Assembly: GCF_900187425.1 (NCBI RefSeq)
Contig: NZ_FYDJ01000007.1
Coordinates: 186,001 to 250,000 of the forward strand
Direction of reading: 5' to 3'
DNA: 64,000 nt
Source of the DNA: Pseudomonas sp. Irchel s3h14
GTDB lineage: Bacteria > Pseudomonadota > Gammaproteobacteria > Pseudomonadales > Pseudomonadaceae
The position numbers were made by a program, and so were the translations under genes. How positions within the stretch are numbered: position 1 is the stretch's first letter; every line of letters starts with the position of its first letter. This document shows, piece by piece, positions 53,758 to 62,592 of this stretch. A model generated the notes under the pieces. That model was given only the letters and a program-made list of their open reading frames with translations. It was not told the origin of the DNA and did no database searches.

Positions 53758-54501
53758 TCAAAACCTTGGTACAGGCCGCTCCACGACGCTCCAATATGAC
53801 GATGTGTCGATAAGGCTCAGGACGCGTCCCTGTTCTTTGTCCAGGCTCAGGGGGCCTCGGATCAAATCACCGGCCAGCCAACTCGGTGTGTTAGCCGCCA
53901 GCACTCTACCTTCGGCGTTGAGTAACAACGCCTCGTTACTGACCCGCATAAGGCTGCGCACGAGCAAGGGTTCCAAGGAGTGCAGAGAAATATCGGCAGC
54001 AGCTACACCAATGAAGCGTTCTGCGAAAAAAATAGGAACCGAGAAGGCAACGATGTACTGCTCCGTGCCGTACAAATCCACGAACGGGCCGTCTATGGAG
54101 GGCTGCCGGGTTTGCTGGGGGCGGGTGTACCAAGGCATGTGCAGGTAATCGTAAAAACGGTCGCTACGACTATTAAAATTCAGTGTCAGAGGCTGGATCT
54201 CTTCTTTTTGGGTTCGGCACCACCACTCCAGATGCATCTCGCGATCTTCCAGCTCACCAGGAGCGAAGACAACTCCGGCACCATGAAACTTGAGGCTCTC
54301 TGAGTTCAGGATTTGTCGGATTATCGGCAGCAATGGCTTGAGGTCGCCTTGGCTGGGGCGCTTCGTTTTGCAACACTGATGTTCCCAAATGCTCAATACT
54401 TGGGCGCTCATATCGTTGAGCCCCTTGAATACGTTACTAATGGAAGCGTTGATCAACGTGGCACATTGGGACAACTCGTTTGCTGACATTTCGTTAGCCA
54501 T
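53758..54501 (-). CDS. Stand-alone Cache-domain protein
   Basis: 247 residues with no signal peptide or membrane helix. A helical lead (NELSQCATLINASISNVFKG) is followed by a Cache/PAS-like sensor core: DYLHMPWYTRPQQTRQPS, FVDLYGTEQYIVAFSVPIFF and RFIGVAAADISLHSLEPLL. Cache domains normally sit outside the membrane, so a cytosolic one without an output domain is unusual. It lies next to a GntR gene and divergent ALDH/permease genes; I infer ligand sensing or binding for that catabolic unit. Confidence 0.72.
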   Translation of the reverse strand: MANEMSANELSQCATLINASISNVFKGLNDMSAQVLSIWEHQCCKTKRPSQGDLKPLLPIIRQILNSESLKFHGAGVVFAPGELEDREMHLEWWCRTQKEEIQPLTLNFNSRSDRFYDYLHMPWYTRPQQTRQPSIDGPFVDLYGTEQYIVAFSVPIFFAERFIGVAAADISLHSLEPLLVRSLMRVSNEALLLNAEGRVLAANTPSWLAGDLIRGPLSLDKEQGRVLSLIDTSSYWSVVERPVPRF

Positions 54502-54606
54502 GGCTCTACCTCATGACTCAGAGAAGACAATGCGGTGCCTGCAGTCGACGAGGCATGCGACGCCAAGCTGCATAGCGAGCGAGTATTTCAGCAAGTTTCG
54601 TTCCAT

Positions 54607-55356
54607 TCATAAGTCGACTTCTGCCATTTGTTGTAGTCGTAGGGTGCTTAGGCGGCGAACGCCTCGTGTTACATGTGCTTCTGCCAGTGCGCCGGCCAGA
54701 TTGGCGTCGTTCGCTACGATGGCTTCCAGGATAGCTCTATGTTCCCGTTCGACGGTCTGTGGATCCGGTTGACCGGCAAACGGCAGCCATAACAGTTCCC
54801 CAAGTTCCGCCTGCAAGCGCGCTTCGCTGTGAGTCAGGCGCACAGACTGCGCTGCCACGGCTATTTCGATATGGAATCTGGCGTCGGCTCGTCGGCGCTC
54901 TCGCCGCTCTTGAGCGTTGGCCAGAGCGTCGACAAAGCTGCTCAGTCTTGCATGTTGCTCAGGCCCGGCGCGCTGAGCCGCCAGTCGGGCGGCGGCGCCT
55001 GAAATGGCAGCGTGTTCATCGGCGAGGTCGCGCAGTTCAAGCGTGCTGATTTCACGTAGTTGATCGAACAGGGACTGATCTGAGGTTTGCGGCGCGGCGC
55101 AGATGAAGCTCCCGCCGCTGCGTCCGCGCCGGGTTTCAATAATGCCGCGCTCTCGCAAGACCGCCAGAGCGTCCCGCAGGGTGACCGTGGCAACGCCGAG
55201 TTGGGTGGCCAGGACACTTTCATTGGGGAGCTGTTCGCCTTCTGTGAACAAACCCAGATCGATCATTTCTATCAGGCGACGGGTAACAGACTCCGTTTTA
55301 CCTTCTTGGTTAAGGCGTATGAGGCTTGAAGTAGGGCTCATGGTTGATTCATTCAT
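54607..55356 (-). CDS. GntR-family regulator, FCD subfamily
   Basis: 249 residues; a second in-frame ATG five codons in (55341) is possible. The winged helix (about 22-85) shows GEQLPNESVLATQLGVATVT followed by LRDALAVLRERGII, and an FCD domain follows (DLADEHAAISGAAARLAAQR). It is divergent from the ALDH-permease genes across a 264-base A+T-rich gap, the usual layout for a local repressor. It probably controls both the Cache gene and the permease unit. Confidence 0.9.
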   Translation of the reverse strand: MNESTMSPTSSLIRLNQEGKTESVTRRLIEMIDLGLFTEGEQLPNESVLATQLGVATVTLRDALAVLRERGIIETRRGRSGGSFICAAPQTSDQSLFDQLREISTLELRDLADEHAAISGAAARLAAQRAGPEQHARLSSFVDALANAQERRERRRADARFHIEIAVAAQSVRLTHSEARLQAELGELLWLPFAGQPDPQTVEREHRAILEAIVANDANLAGALAEAHVTRGVRRLSTLRLQQMAEVDL

Positions 55357-55620
55357 GGGCGGCGCCGTTTTACGCCTGTGGCAATAGTCCGACGTAGCGT
55401 CAAGCGCGTCCGGATGTGTGTTTCTTTTAAAATTCTATTTCATATTTAATATTGTTTTTGTGCGTGTTCGTGTGGTGATTCTAGAGTTTTAACGCATAAA
55501 AAGTCAAAAAAATCACCTTCCATTCGCTTTTTTGGGGTTCTCATGGATTAAAAGATATGGTTCCATAGGTTTAAGGCGATTTGAGATCGCATCCATCCGA
55601 ACCCAGGAGCACTTTTAACC

Positions 55621-57114
55621 ATGAGTCAGTTGACCCGATCAGAGTGGGAAGCCAGAGCCAAGGCGCTGAGCATCGAAGGGCGAGCCTTTATCAACGGCAA
55701 ATATGTGTCGGCCAGTTCAGGTGCAACCTTCGAGTGCATAAGTCCTATCGATGGGCGTGTGCTTGCCCTGGTCGCGAGTTGCGATGCGGCGGATGCCGAT
55801 TTGGCGGTAGCCAGCGCCCGATCGGCGTTCGAGTCCGGTGTCTGGTCACGCCAAGCACCTGTAATGCGCAAGGCAGTGATGGTGCGTTTTTCCGAATTGT
55901 TGCAGGCCCATGCCGAAGAGCTAGCTCTGCTGGAAACATTGGACATGGGCAAGCCGATTTCCGATTCGCTGTCCGTCGACCTCCCGGGGACCATTGACAG
56001 TATTCGCTGGTGCGGTGAGGCAATCGACAAAATCTACGATGAGGTGGCAGCGACCTCGGTCGATCAGCTCGGGCTGGTTACCCGGGAGCCAGTTGGGGTG
56101 GTCGCTACTATCGTGCCGTGGAATTTCCCACTGATGATGGCGTCCTGGAAGTTGGGGCCAGCGTTGGCTGCCGGTAACTCGGTGATCCTCAAACCCTCGG
56201 AGCGTTCTCCGCTGACCGCTATCCGCATCGCACAGCTTGCTCTGGAGGCGGGTCTGCCAGCAGGTGTCCTCAATGTTCTGCCGGGCTATGGCCACACCGT
56301 GGGCAAGGCGTTGGCCTTGCACGGTGACGTTGATACCTTGGCGTTTACCGGGTCGACCCAAGTGGCCAAGCAATTACTGGTTTATGCGGGTGAGTCAAAC
56401 ATGAAACGGGTCTGGCTCGAGGCCGGCGGCAAGAGTCCCAACATTGTATTTGCCGATGCCCCTGATCTTCAGGTGGCGGCCGAAGCTGCAGCGGCAGCCA
56501 TCTCCTTCAACCAGGGCGAGGTTTGCACCGCCGGTTCACGTTTGCTCGTGCAGGCGTCAATCAAGGAGCGTTTTGTGCCAATGGTTGTCGAGGCCATGAA
56601 GAACTGGAAGCCAGGGCATCCGCTCGACCCTGATACTAATGTCGGTGCACTGGTGGACAGCCGTCATCTGGATGGGGTGATGCAGTACATCGAAGAGGGT
56701 CAAGCGCAAGGTGCGCGGCTCTTGCTCGGGGGACGCGTTGCACGGGTAGAAGCCGGTGGCAGTTATGTAGAGCCAACCCTGTTCGACAACGTCAGCAACT
56801 CGATGAAAATCGCCCGAGAAGAAATATTCGGTCCCGTACTGTCAGTCATCGAATTCGACGAAGCAGAGGATGCTGTACGCATCGCCAATGACACCCCTTA
56901 CGGTCTGGCCGCAGCTGTCTGGACGTCTGACCTGTCTCGAGCCCACAACATTTCCCGCGCACTTCGTGCCGGCAGTGTTTGGGTCAATCTCTATGACGGC
57001 GGTGACATGATGGCGCCGTTCGGCGGCTTTAAACAGTCCGGTAATGGCCGTGACAAATCCCTGCATGCCTTTGATAAGTACACCGAGATCAAGGCCACCT
57101 GGATACAACTCTGA
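55621..57114 (+). CDS. Aldehyde dehydrogenase (PuuC/KauB-like)
   Basis: 497 residues. Visible marks: VPWNFPLMMASWKLGPALAA near 165, VWLEAGGKSPNIVFADAPDL near 265, catalytic Cys in FNQGEVCTAGSRLLV near 302 and MAPFGGFKQSGNGRDKSL near 465. E-A-G-G in place of E-L-G-G and NQGEVC are typical of the gamma-aminobutyraldehyde/guanidinobutyraldehyde group. With an APC permease behind it, it points to catabolism of a polyamine or omega-amino aldehyde. It starts after GGAGCACTTTTAACC. Confidence 0.88.
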   Translation: MSQLTRSEWEARAKALSIEGRAFINGKYVSASSGATFECISPIDGRVLALVASCDAADADLAVASARSAFESGVWSRQAPVMRKAVMVRFSELLQAHAEELALLETLDMGKPISDSLSVDLPGTIDSIRWCGEAIDKIYDEVAATSVDQLGLVTREPVGVVATIVPWNFPLMMASWKLGPALAAGNSVILKPSERSPLTAIRIAQLALEAGLPAGVLNVLPGYGHTVGKALALHGDVDTLAFTGSTQVAKQLLVYAGESNMKRVWLEAGGKSPNIVFADAPDLQVAAEAAAAAISFNQGEVCTAGSRLLVQASIKERFVPMVVEAMKNWKPGHPLDPDTNVGALVDSRHLDGVMQYIEEGQAQGARLLLGGRVARVEAGGSYVEPTLFDNVSNSMKIAREEIFGPVLSVIEFDEAEDAVRIANDTPYGLAAAVWTSDLSRAHNISRALRAGSVWVNLYDGGDMMAPFGGFKQSGNGRDKSLHAFDKYTEIKATWIQL

Positions 57115-57201
57115 GTCAACTCTGGTTAATCGCGCAACGGATGGGATAGCACCGTCCGATCAACGCCTATTAAAACAAATTCCTTTTTGAAGGATGTTGC
57201 A

Positions 57202-58680
57202 ATGAACAGCTCAATTAGCTCCAAGGTAGCTGTAGATCAAGACGCGGAGCAACTCCGTGCTCTTGGGTACACCTCGAATTTCGAACGTAGTATGAGTCTG
57301 TGGCAGAACTTTGCCCTTGGGTTCACCTATCTGTCCCCGGTGGTAGGGGTCTACACCTTGTTCGGCCTGTGCTTGGCCGCCGGCGGGCCACCAATGTTCT
57401 GGTCCTACCTGCTGGTGGGGTTCGGCCAGATGCTGGTGTGTCTGATTTTTTGCGAAGTGGTATCTCAATACCCGATTTCCGGTGGCGTCTATCCTTGGGC
57501 CCGACGTCTGGTTGGCAAGAAGTGGGCATGGATGGTCGGGTGGATTTATGCCATCTCCCTATGTGTCACCATTGCCGCCGTCGCGCTGGGGGCTGGCCCC
57601 TATATCGCAAACCTTCTAGGTTTCGAGTCGTCGCCGGTGACTAACACGTTGGTCGCGCTATTTCTGACGGCCACGGCGACGGTCTTGAATCTCAGTGGTA
57701 CCAAGCTATTGGCACGGGTGGCGATGTTCGGTTTTCTCTGCGAACTGGTCGGGGCTTTGTTGATCGGTGGATACCTGTTGATCTTCGAGCGCCACCAGCC
57801 TTTGAGCGTATTGTTCAATACTTTTGATATTTCCATTGATGGGGCCTATTGGCCTGCGTTTCTCACGGCCTCATTGGCGGGGATGTTTCTCTACTACGGC
57901 TTTGAAGCTTGCGGCGATGTTGCCGAGGAAACCCCAAATCCTAGCCGCCAGGTTCCAAAGGCGATGCGGATGACTATCTGGATCGGCGGCGCTGCCTCGA
58001 TCTTTGCGGCCCTGGCGTTGATCCTTGCAGTTCCAGATATGGCTGCGGTCATTTCCGGGCAAGACAAAGACCCGATGTCGACCATATTCGGTAGCGCCTT
58101 CGGTCCTCTGGGCTCTCGGGTAGTCATGGCGGTCATTACGGTTTCGTTCGTTTCCTGCGTGCTGAGTTTGCAGGCATCCGCCAGTCGTCTGCTCTATGCC
58201 TATGCTCGAGACGAAATGCTCATGGGCAGTAATGTGCTGAAAAAGCTCTCGCCTACGACGCACGTCCCGACCGCAGCCCTGGTGGTGTGTGGCGTGCTGC
58301 CGGCGATCATTGTGTGTGTCGGCTTCTACCTTCAGAACGCTATTGCGCTGGTGGTGAGCTTTGCCGCCATCGGTATCTACCTGGCGTTCCAGATGATTGT
58401 TGGCGGTGCGCTGTACGCCCGTATCCGTGGTTGGAAACCCAAGGGCCAGTTCACCATGGGACGGTGGGGTTGGGTAGTGAACATCGCTGCCCTTTGCTAC
58501 GGCATGTTCGCGATCATCAATATGTCCTGGCCGCGTACACCGGATGCGCCTTGGTATGTGAACTACGGCATCGCACTTGTCGGTGCCATTGTCATCCTTG
58601 TAGGTGTCCTGTACATGACCCTATTTCGTCCTTATGAAAAGGGCAAAGCCCCAGCTTCGGATGCCTGGAAAAACCGCTAA
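57202..58680 (+). CDS. APC-family amino-acid/amine permease
   Basis: 492 residues from the ATG at 57202, with AAGGA eight bases before. About 12 helices are seen, with FERSMSLWQNFALGFTYLSP, VSQYPISGGVYPWARRLVG, and GFEACGDVAEETPNPSRQVP near 235, which mark the amino acid/choline transporter branch (GabP/BAT1/PuuP-like). It would import the amine or GABA-like substrate of the neighbouring ALDH. The intergenic stretch after the ALDH is 87 bases, consistent with one operon. Confidence 0.9.
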   Translation: MNSSISSKVAVDQDAEQLRALGYTSNFERSMSLWQNFALGFTYLSPVVGVYTLFGLCLAAGGPPMFWSYLLVGFGQMLVCLIFCEVVSQYPISGGVYPWARRLVGKKWAWMVGWIYAISLCVTIAAVALGAGPYIANLLGFESSPVTNTLVALFLTATATVLNLSGTKLLARVAMFGFLCELVGALLIGGYLLIFERHQPLSVLFNTFDISIDGAYWPAFLTASLAGMFLYYGFEACGDVAEETPNPSRQVPKAMRMTIWIGGAASIFAALALILAVPDMAAVISGQDKDPMSTIFGSAFGPLGSRVVMAVITVSFVSCVLSLQASASRLLYAYARDEMLMGSNVLKKLSPTTHVPTAALVVCGVLPAIIVCVGFYLQNAIALVVSFAAIGIYLAFQMIVGGALYARIRGWKPKGQFTMGRWGWVVNIAALCYGMFAIINMSWPRTPDAPWYVNYGIALVGAIVILVGVLYMTLFRPYEKGKAPASDAWKNR

Positions 58681-58746
58681 TTGACATCAATGTCTGCCGC
58701 CAAGCGCGGCAGGCAAACCGATCTTCTAACAATAAGGTTGAAGGCT

Positions 58747-59232
58747 ATGACGTCTCGAATCCACTCACTACTGTTCGGGCTGTTTCTGGTTCTGGCCAGT
58801 CATGCAAGTTTTGCGGCAAGCCAAAACGATACCATCGGCGTGATTCATGACTATATGAAGGCTTGGAATGCCCATAATGCGGATGCTGCGGCCGAGTACT
58901 TTTCTGATAACGTTGAGTTTCTCGACGCCTCGGTGGGCACACCTCAAGTTGGCCGCGAAAACGCCAAGTCCCAAGTAATTCAAGTGTTCATGCAGGCGGT
59001 GCCGGATCTGCAATGGAAAATGTTCGGCGAGCCGATTGTCAATGGCGAAAGCATTGCCTTTGAGTGGGAGTTCATTGGTACCAATACCGGTTCCTGGAGT
59101 GCCGAGACCCCAGCCACTCAGCGCCCCCTCAGCTTTAAGGGTGTTAGTTTCATACACCTCAAGAACGGCAAAATTCTCACGCAGCATGACTACTACGACG
59201 CCCTTGGTTTTAACAAGCAACTGGGCTGGTAA
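58747..59232 (+). CDS. Secreted SnoaL/NTF2-like protein
   Basis: 161 residues from the ATG at 58747. A signal peptide ends at HASFAASQ (about residue 22), so the protein is probably periplasmic. The fold marks are IHDYMKAWNAHNADAAAEYF and EFIGTNTGSWSAETPATQRP, ending GKILTQHDYYDALGF, typical of SnoaL-like polyketide-cyclase/ester-cyclase proteins. A periplasmic member may bind ligand. It is the third gene after the ALDH and permease. Confidence 0.82.
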   Translation: MTSRIHSLLFGLFLVLASHASFAASQNDTIGVIHDYMKAWNAHNADAAAEYFSDNVEFLDASVGTPQVGRENAKSQVIQVFMQAVPDLQWKMFGEPIVNGESIAFEWEFIGTNTGSWSAETPATQRPLSFKGVSFIHLKNGKILTQHDYYDALGFNKQLGW

Positions 59233-59737
59233 CGGGTTATTACAGTTTGCCCACAGGTGTATGGCATGTTTGAACGGCTGGAACAATTCCGCAACCTGGC
59301 GACCCAATTGCAGTGTATTTCAATCTCGATTCATCCCTCGAGTGAGCTGAGATGGCGCTCCGCGTTCCCTAACTTTTCGGTGCTCCAGTGCTGACGATGG
59401 GCAAAGGGAAACAAGCGGTGGACGGCATGGTCGTTTGGGTAGTTATTTGCAGACACTCGGCGCTAGTATTCCGGTATACGCACTGCATGCGCGATTGTCC
59501 GCCCTGATACGACGGCCGATTTTGCCGGAACACTTGTAGCGGCTGCATGGCACAAGTGGATGGCTTTGTGGCATATAGCGACTCAGGCCTATCGACATAC
59601 CTAACCACCAGCCCATGAGTTCTAACCTTACCCAACGTTCAAGGAGGGCGCCCGTCAAGTTTGGTTATTTGTGGTAAATGCGGACCCTGTTCATGGCGCC
59701 GGCACTACGCCGCGCGCCATGAACGAAGATCGAAGCC
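59233..59737. other. Gap without a convincing gene, with one large hairpin
   Basis: About 500 bases between convergent genes. GTTCATGGCGC (59689-59699) and GCGCCATGAAC (59714-59724) make an 11-bp perfect stem that could end the leftward permease transcript; there is no clear U-tract. I see no coding region, RNA gene or repeat in the rest. Confidence 0.55.
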
Positions 59738-61177
59738 TTATTCGACTGCCGCAGTCTCGGCCACACGTTGAACCGTGGCCGGTTTCAACGGCGTCTCGGG
59801 CAACGTCTCTGGCGTGTTCAGGTCACGGGCAAAGGTCCTGTCGTTTTCGCCACGGAAAAAGTTCTTGCCGTAGATCAGCAAGCACAACACCACGCCGATG
59901 GCGAATGCCCAGCTCGCGCCCTTGATTGCCAGCACCGCGCCGATCACCCCGGCGATACCCAGGTCACGCTGGCTTCGCGCTTCCAGGATGCCCAGACGCA
60001 CGCTGACATAACCTTGGATCAGCAGGGTCAGGGACAGCGCGACGCCCAGAATCGGTTGCACCAAGGTTACCACTGGCAACAGCAGCAGCCCGGTATTGGT
60101 CCCCCAGCGGAATGAACCGACACCGCCAATGATCGAACCCATTGCCTTCGGCCCACCCTTGAAACGTTCGATAATCACCACCAGCATGGCTGCCCACTTC
60201 GGTCCGCACATGGCGACGTCGGGGCCGAAGATGCTCATGATGGCGTTGCGTCCGCCGAAGATCAGGTGCGCGCGGTCCGGGTTGTAGTCGATTTTCTGGT
60301 CGGGTCGGATCTGTTCAGCTTCGTCCAGCAGTACCTTAGCACTGAGCACGTCGCCGAACACGATGATGTACACCGCCAGCACCGTTGGAATTGCCGAGAT
60401 GAACATCGATAAAGGCGGCATGCCGAGACCGAACACCGTGTAGTGGGTCCACAAACCAATGAAGTCCGGTTGGCTGATGCCCCATTGAATGGTCGGCCAC
60501 GGCGCCTCGTTGAACAGCGGAGCGATGACCACCGCCAGCAGGACAATCGGCAGGATGCCGAGCTTGGCGAAATTCCACCAGAACGCGTTCTTTTGCTTGA
60601 GTACCTGGAAGTGCTGGGAAAAAATCAGGTAGAACGCCAGGCCCACCGCGATGGAGATCGTCCATGGGAACGCGTCAAACTTGCCGCCCACCTGAAACAC
60701 CGCGATCACGGCACTCAGGCCCGCGCCGACGATGATCCCGGATTTCATGGCCGCCGGTATGTAGGTGAACACACGTTTCGCCATCCCCGTGGCCCCCAGC
60801 GCAATGGAGAACACGCCGAGCATCAATTGAAACGCAATCAAGGCATGGACACGTTCCGGGCCCACCGGAAAGGTTGCGCAATAGGCCATCAACAGCGGCA
60901 CCGCCGGGGTGATCCAGCCCGGTACGGTCGGGTCGCCGAGCAAGTGGTGGGTGAGGTACAGCAAGCCGTTGAGCATGACCACTGCCAGTGCCACTTCGAA
61001 TGGCATCCCGAGCAATTCGGTCATCAGCGGGATCGCCGCCAGGTCGACTGCGCACATCAGCAAACCTTGCAGGTAGTCCGGCAACTCGAATTTGTAGTGG
61101 ATAAACGGCAAGCGCACCTTGAACGGGCCAAGGGCAATGTACGGACTTTCGTATCGTGATTCAGGGGAACTGGACAT
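59738..61177 (-). CDS. Xanthine/uracil-permease-like membrane transporter
   Basis: 479 residues from the ATG at 61177. It has 12-14 membrane segments, an NCS2/SLC26-like core with YIPAAMKSGIIVGAGLSAVI near 150, and repeated pairs of helices. GSIIGGVGSFRWGTNTGLLL and MSIFGPDVAMCGPKWAAMLV fit a large anion or base carrier, though the closest subfamily is unclear. It follows the alcohol dehydrogenase by 78 bases on the same strand and is likely to import that enzyme's substrate or precursor. Confidence 0.8.
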   Translation of the reverse strand: MSSSPESRYESPYIALGPFKVRLPFIHYKFELPDYLQGLLMCAVDLAAIPLMTELLGMPFEVALAVVMLNGLLYLTHHLLGDPTVPGWITPAVPLLMAYCATFPVGPERVHALIAFQLMLGVFSIALGATGMAKRVFTYIPAAMKSGIIVGAGLSAVIAVFQVGGKFDAFPWTISIAVGLAFYLIFSQHFQVLKQKNAFWWNFAKLGILPIVLLAVVIAPLFNEAPWPTIQWGISQPDFIGLWTHYTVFGLGMPPLSMFISAIPTVLAVYIIVFGDVLSAKVLLDEAEQIRPDQKIDYNPDRAHLIFGGRNAIMSIFGPDVAMCGPKWAAMLVVIIERFKGGPKAMGSIIGGVGSFRWGTNTGLLLLPVVTLVQPILGVALSLTLLIQGYVSVRLGILEARSQRDLGIAGVIGAVLAIKGASWAFAIGVVLCLLIYGKNFFRGENDRTFARDLNTPETLPETPLKPATVQRVAETAAVE

Positions 61178-61255
61178 AGGCTGCACCTGTTTTATTGATC
61201 TTGTAGGGTGAGCGCTCGATGAGTCATCGAGCGCTGAACGGTTTGAGGGCGCCAA

Positions 61256-62404
61256 TCAAAACGCCGAGCGATAGATTTTCTCGATATCGACGGCGCTCAG
61301 GCGGCGCGGGTTGTTGCGCATCAGGCGCTCGATCTTGCTGGCCTCTTCGGCCATGGCCGGGATGGCGTCCTCAGGAACGTCAAAGGCGCGCAGGCTTTTG
61401 GGAATCTCCACCGCCTCACACAGATCGGCCATGGCCTGCACAGTGGCATCGGCGGCTTGCGGGTCGCTCAGGTGGGACACGCGCAGGCCCATCGCTTCGG
61501 CGATATCACGGAAGCGCTCGACACAAGCCAACTTGTTCCACTGCATCACGTGCGGCAGTAGCAAGGCATTGCTCACGCCATGGGCGATGTTGAAGCGACC
61601 GCCCAACGGGTAGGCCAACGCATGCACCGCGCCGACGCCGGCATTGCCAAAGGCCATGCCGCCCATGAGGCTGCCGGTGGCCATGTCTTCGCGAGCTTGC
61701 AGGTCGGCCGGGTTGGCATAAGCCTTGGGCAGGGCCTTGGCGATCAATTTGATGGCGCCCAGTGCCAGTGCGTCGGTGATCGGCGAGCGATTGACCGACA
61801 GATAAGCTTCGATGGCGTGAACCAGGGCATCCACGCCACTGGCGGCGGTGACGCTGCGCGGACAGGTCAGGGTCATGGCCGGGCTGACCAGGGCGACATC
61901 CGGCAGCAGGTAGTCGCTGACGATGCCCTTTTTCAGTTGCGCTTGCTTGTCGGAAAAGATCGCGACGCTAGTCACTTCCGAGCCGGTGCCAGCGGTGGTC
62001 GGAATGGCGATGAGGGCAGGGCCCTTTTGCTTGACCAGGTCGACGCCGAACAAGTCGGCCAACGGGCCGTCATGCCCGGCGAAGGCCGCGACGCCTTTGG
62101 CGATGTCAATGGCGCTGCCGCCTCCGAGGCCGATCAGGCCGTCATAGCCGCCTTCGTGGAATGCGCGGGTGCAGTCTTCAACGATGGCGATTTCGGGTTC
62201 AGGCTTGACCTGATCAAAGATGCCGTAACGCCGACCTCCCAGTTGCGCAAGGGCAAGGTCCACCGTGCCGGACTTGACCAGCACCACATCAGTGACGATG
62301 AGCGGAAAGTTGATATTCAGGCGGGTGAGTTCAACGGATAGCTGCTCGATGGCGGCTTCTCCGGTAATCAGTCGATTGGCGATTTTGAATGCTGAGACAG
62401 TCAT
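61256..62404 (-). CDS. Iron-type (group III) alcohol dehydrogenase
   Basis: 382 residues. GLGGGSAIDIAKGVAAFAG near 94 and PTTAGTGSEVTSVAIFSD near 137 bind NAD. Metal ligands lie in ASGVDALVHAIEAY, GNAGVGAVHALAYPLG and FNIAHGVSNALLLPH. Members oxidise or reduce primary alcohols, 1,3-propanediol or 4-hydroxybutyrate. A sigma-54-type promoter is 52 bases upstream, and a sigma-54 activator is the next gene, so expression is probably inducer-dependent. Confidence 0.92.
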   Translation of the reverse strand: MTVSAFKIANRLITGEAAIEQLSVELTRLNINFPLIVTDVVLVKSGTVDLALAQLGGRRYGIFDQVKPEPEIAIVEDCTRAFHEGGYDGLIGLGGGSAIDIAKGVAAFAGHDGPLADLFGVDLVKQKGPALIAIPTTAGTGSEVTSVAIFSDKQAQLKKGIVSDYLLPDVALVSPAMTLTCPRSVTAASGVDALVHAIEAYLSVNRSPITDALALGAIKLIAKALPKAYANPADLQAREDMATGSLMGGMAFGNAGVGAVHALAYPLGGRFNIAHGVSNALLLPHVMQWNKLACVERFRDIAEAMGLRVSHLSDPQAADATVQAMADLCEAVEIPKSLRAFDVPEDAIPAMAEEASKIERLMRNNPRRLSAVDIEKIYRSAF

Positions 62405-62455
62405 CGGCTCGTCCTATGTAGTTGTTGTTTGTGCAAGGGCGTGTCAACCGGACAT

Positions 62456-62471
62456 AGCGAATGGCGTGCCA
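62456..62471 (-). promoter_or_regulatory. Sigma-54 promoter of the alcohol dehydrogenase-permease operon
   Basis: Minus-strand TGGCACGCCATTCGCT matches TGGCACR-N4-TTGCW with one mismatch (T to C in the -12 box) and keeps the GG-N10-GC spacing. It is 52 bases before the ATG, downstream of the activator gene. Confidence 0.65.
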
Positions 62472-62479
62472 GAATGCGC

Positions 62480-62502
62480 AAAGCCCCGGATGGCGGGGCT
62501 TT
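62480..62502 (-). terminator. Terminator of the sigma-54 activator gene
   Basis: AAAGCCCCG/CGGGGCTTT is a nine-base stem with a short loop between the activator stop and the dehydrogenase promoter. It would work for the leftward activator transcript. Confidence 0.75.
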
Positions 62503-62592
62503 GCGGGAAAAAGGCGGGATTAATGCAGGGGAGTTGCGATCAGTATCCTGATCGCCTGGGGGCTGTTTTATCCAAATACTAATCAAACGTTG

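Noticed and set aside
59369..59658. Minus-strand frames of 71-88 codons in the gap before the permease
   Set aside because: No recognisable family or ribosome site; two overlapping frames look equally random.
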